Source of the DNA: an uncultured Pelagibacteraceae bacterium
Lineage (GTDB): Bacteria > Pseudomonadota > Alphaproteobacteria > Pelagibacterales > Pelagibacteraceae
DNA length: 64,000 bases
Reading direction: 5' to 3'
NCBI GenBank assembly: GCA_902570425.1
Contig: CACFYB010000002.1
Location: forward strand, 62,001 to 126,000
Under the pieces are notes generated by a model. The model was given only the letters and a program-made list of their open reading frames with translations. It had not been told where the DNA came from and did not search any database. The position numbers were made by a program, and so were the translations under genes. Of the stretch, positions 63,114 to 64,000 are shown one piece after another. How positions within the stretch are numbered: position 1 is the first letter of the stretch; every line of letters starts with the position of its first letter.

Positions 63114-64000
63114 TTATAGACCAGCTTTCATAGCTTCCCATTTTTCACCAAGCTCTGTTCCGTTATCAGCCCAGAAAATTGGATCTACTAGGAAGTAGTT
63201 TTTAGTGTTAGCTGGTGCAGTTGGCATTTGTGGTACCATGTTAGTCTTACCATCTTTATACCAAGGCTCACCTTTTTCCATAATACTAATTGAAGATTTT
63301 CTCCAAGGAGCATATGCGATGTATTTAGCACTTCCTGCTAACATCTCTGCACTAGTCATCATAGCTAAAGCTTTTTTAGCCATACCATTAGCATCGTTTG
63401 GTCCACCTTTAACTTGTACGAAATATTCGTAGTCAAGACCTTGGCCATCCCAAACTTGTTTGATTGGTGCACCTTCTCCAATTTCAGCATTGAAGAATCT
63501 ACCATTCCAACCAGTAGCCATTACTACTTCACCTGATACTAACAGTTCTGGTGGTTGAGCACCTGCAGACCAAAATACACATCCACCGTTAGGGTCTGTG
63601 CAAAGTTTTTTGATCTTGTTCATTGCTCTTTCAACACCTTTTTCTGTTTCTAAAGCTTTGTAGATTTTTGCTCCACCTTTTCCTGGCTTAATACCATCTG
63701 CAGCTAAAGCAATCTCTAAATTAGTTAGAGCGCTTTTGTAGATAGCTCTTTTTCCAGGGAATTTCTTTGTGTTAAAGAAATCTTTGATAGTCTTTGGAGT
63801 ACCTTTAACATTATTAGTGTTATAAGCGTAGTTCCAAGAATATAAAATATTTCCTACAGCACATTTACTAGGCATAGCAGTAAAGAAATCTTTACTTGCT
63901 GGAGTTCCATCTGGAGCTGGTGGAAAGTCTTTATCGAAATCAAATTCAACAAATAAACCTTCATCACATCCAGTAATAGTATCCATTGCAAACACGTCGA
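63114..64000 (-). CDS. potD: Polyamine-binding periplasmic protein (PotD type), partial
   Basis: The C-terminal 295 or so residues of a type I solute-binding protein; the N-terminus and signal peptide are beyond the right edge. Segments: DEGLFVEFDFDKDF, SALTNLEIALAADGIKPG, VMATGWNGRFFNAEIGEGA and WADNGTELGEKWEAMKAGL. These resemble PotD/extracellular binding proteins for polyamines or similar amines. It leads the operon with potB and potC. A terminator directly follows. The specific ligand cannot be told. Confidence 0.85.
   Translation of the reverse strand, partial: DVFAMDTITGCDEGLFVEFDFDKDFPPAPDGTPASKDFFTAMPSKCAVGNILYSWNYAYNTNNVKGTPKTIKDFFNTKKFPGKRAIYKSALTNLEIALAADGIKPGKGGAKIYKALETEKGVERAMNKIKKLCTDPNGGCVFWSAGAQPPELLVSGEVVMATGWNGRFFNAEIGEGAPIKQVWDGQGLDYEYFVQVKGGPNDANGMAKKALAMMTSAEMLAGSAKYIAYAPWRKSSISIMEKGEPWYKDGKTNMVPQMPTAPANTKNYFLVDPIFWADNGTELGEKWEAMKAGL

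Overview
The window is very AT-rich, tightly packed bacterial chromosome. Genes often overlap by 1-14 bases (many TAATG or ATGA junctions) and spacers are short. I see no tRNA, rRNA, insertion sequence, CRISPR array or phage gene. The gene content (trimethylamine monooxygenase, TMAO transporter and demethylase, a DmdA-like methyltransferase, SoxBDAG, a polyamine transporter) together with the base composition suggests a marine alphaproteobacterium of the SAR11/Pelagibacterales type. That is inference from content and recalled family knowledge; no alignment was run.

Layout. 1-3.3 kb: a nucleotidyltransferase/APS-kinase-like pair, then a short MetF-like protein translationally coupled to a DmdA/GcvT-family methyltransferase. 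3.3-6.7 kb (minus): an unassigned set with a 53-aa two-CxxC protein, a DUF3726-type protein, a 553-aa unknown and an M19-like protein that lacks the usual first metal motif. 6.8-11.7 kb: purEK, a GNAT enzyme, a cold-shock protein, a racemase-family protein, a lipoprotein and an EamA transporter. 11.7-18.7 kb: a four-subunit sarcosine-oxidase-type operon (soxBDAG) divergent from fhs. 18.6-23.7 kb (minus): gpsA, an iron alcohol dehydrogenase, a class I glutamine amidotransferase, gshA and gshB.

23.9-33.7 kb is a trimethylamine/TMAO locus: tmm, the tmoX/V/W transporter with three unknown envelope-type genes between tmoX and tmoV, tdm and a small putative regulator. 33.8-44.8 kb continues with amine-nitrogen genes: a FAD oxidoreductase, a glutamine-synthetase-like ligase, three glutamate-synthase-like subunits (mgsABC type), a 138-aa unknown, an Amt transporter, small membrane proteins, a gmaS/glnT-type ligase and a PLP ammonia-lyase. 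44.8-53.7 kb is mostly housekeeping (photolyase, YjbQ, ZapE, BamB/YfgM, aconitase, LysE, CsaA). 53.7-64 kb holds an ArgE-like deacylase, an aldehyde dehydrogenase, an agmatinase-family enzyme, a predicted metalloprotease and cyclophilin, a hydroxyacyl-CoA dehydrogenase/enoyl-CoA hydratase fusion and a PotBCD-type polyamine transporter cut by the window edge.

How the genes fit together. Tmm would oxidise trimethylamine to TMAO, TmoXVW would import TMAO, and Tdm would release dimethylamine and formaldehyde (or a folate-bound C1 unit). GmaS and MgsABC would turn methylamine into N-methylglutamate, and a SoxBDAG-type enzyme could oxidise that or sarcosine, giving methylene-tetrahydrofolate. Fhs and the MetF-like protein process folate C1 units. 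No dimethylamine monooxygenase is visible here. The least explained parts are the 3.3-6.7 kb set, the three genes inside the tmo operon, the second glutamine-synthetase-like ligase, and the small proteins around amt.
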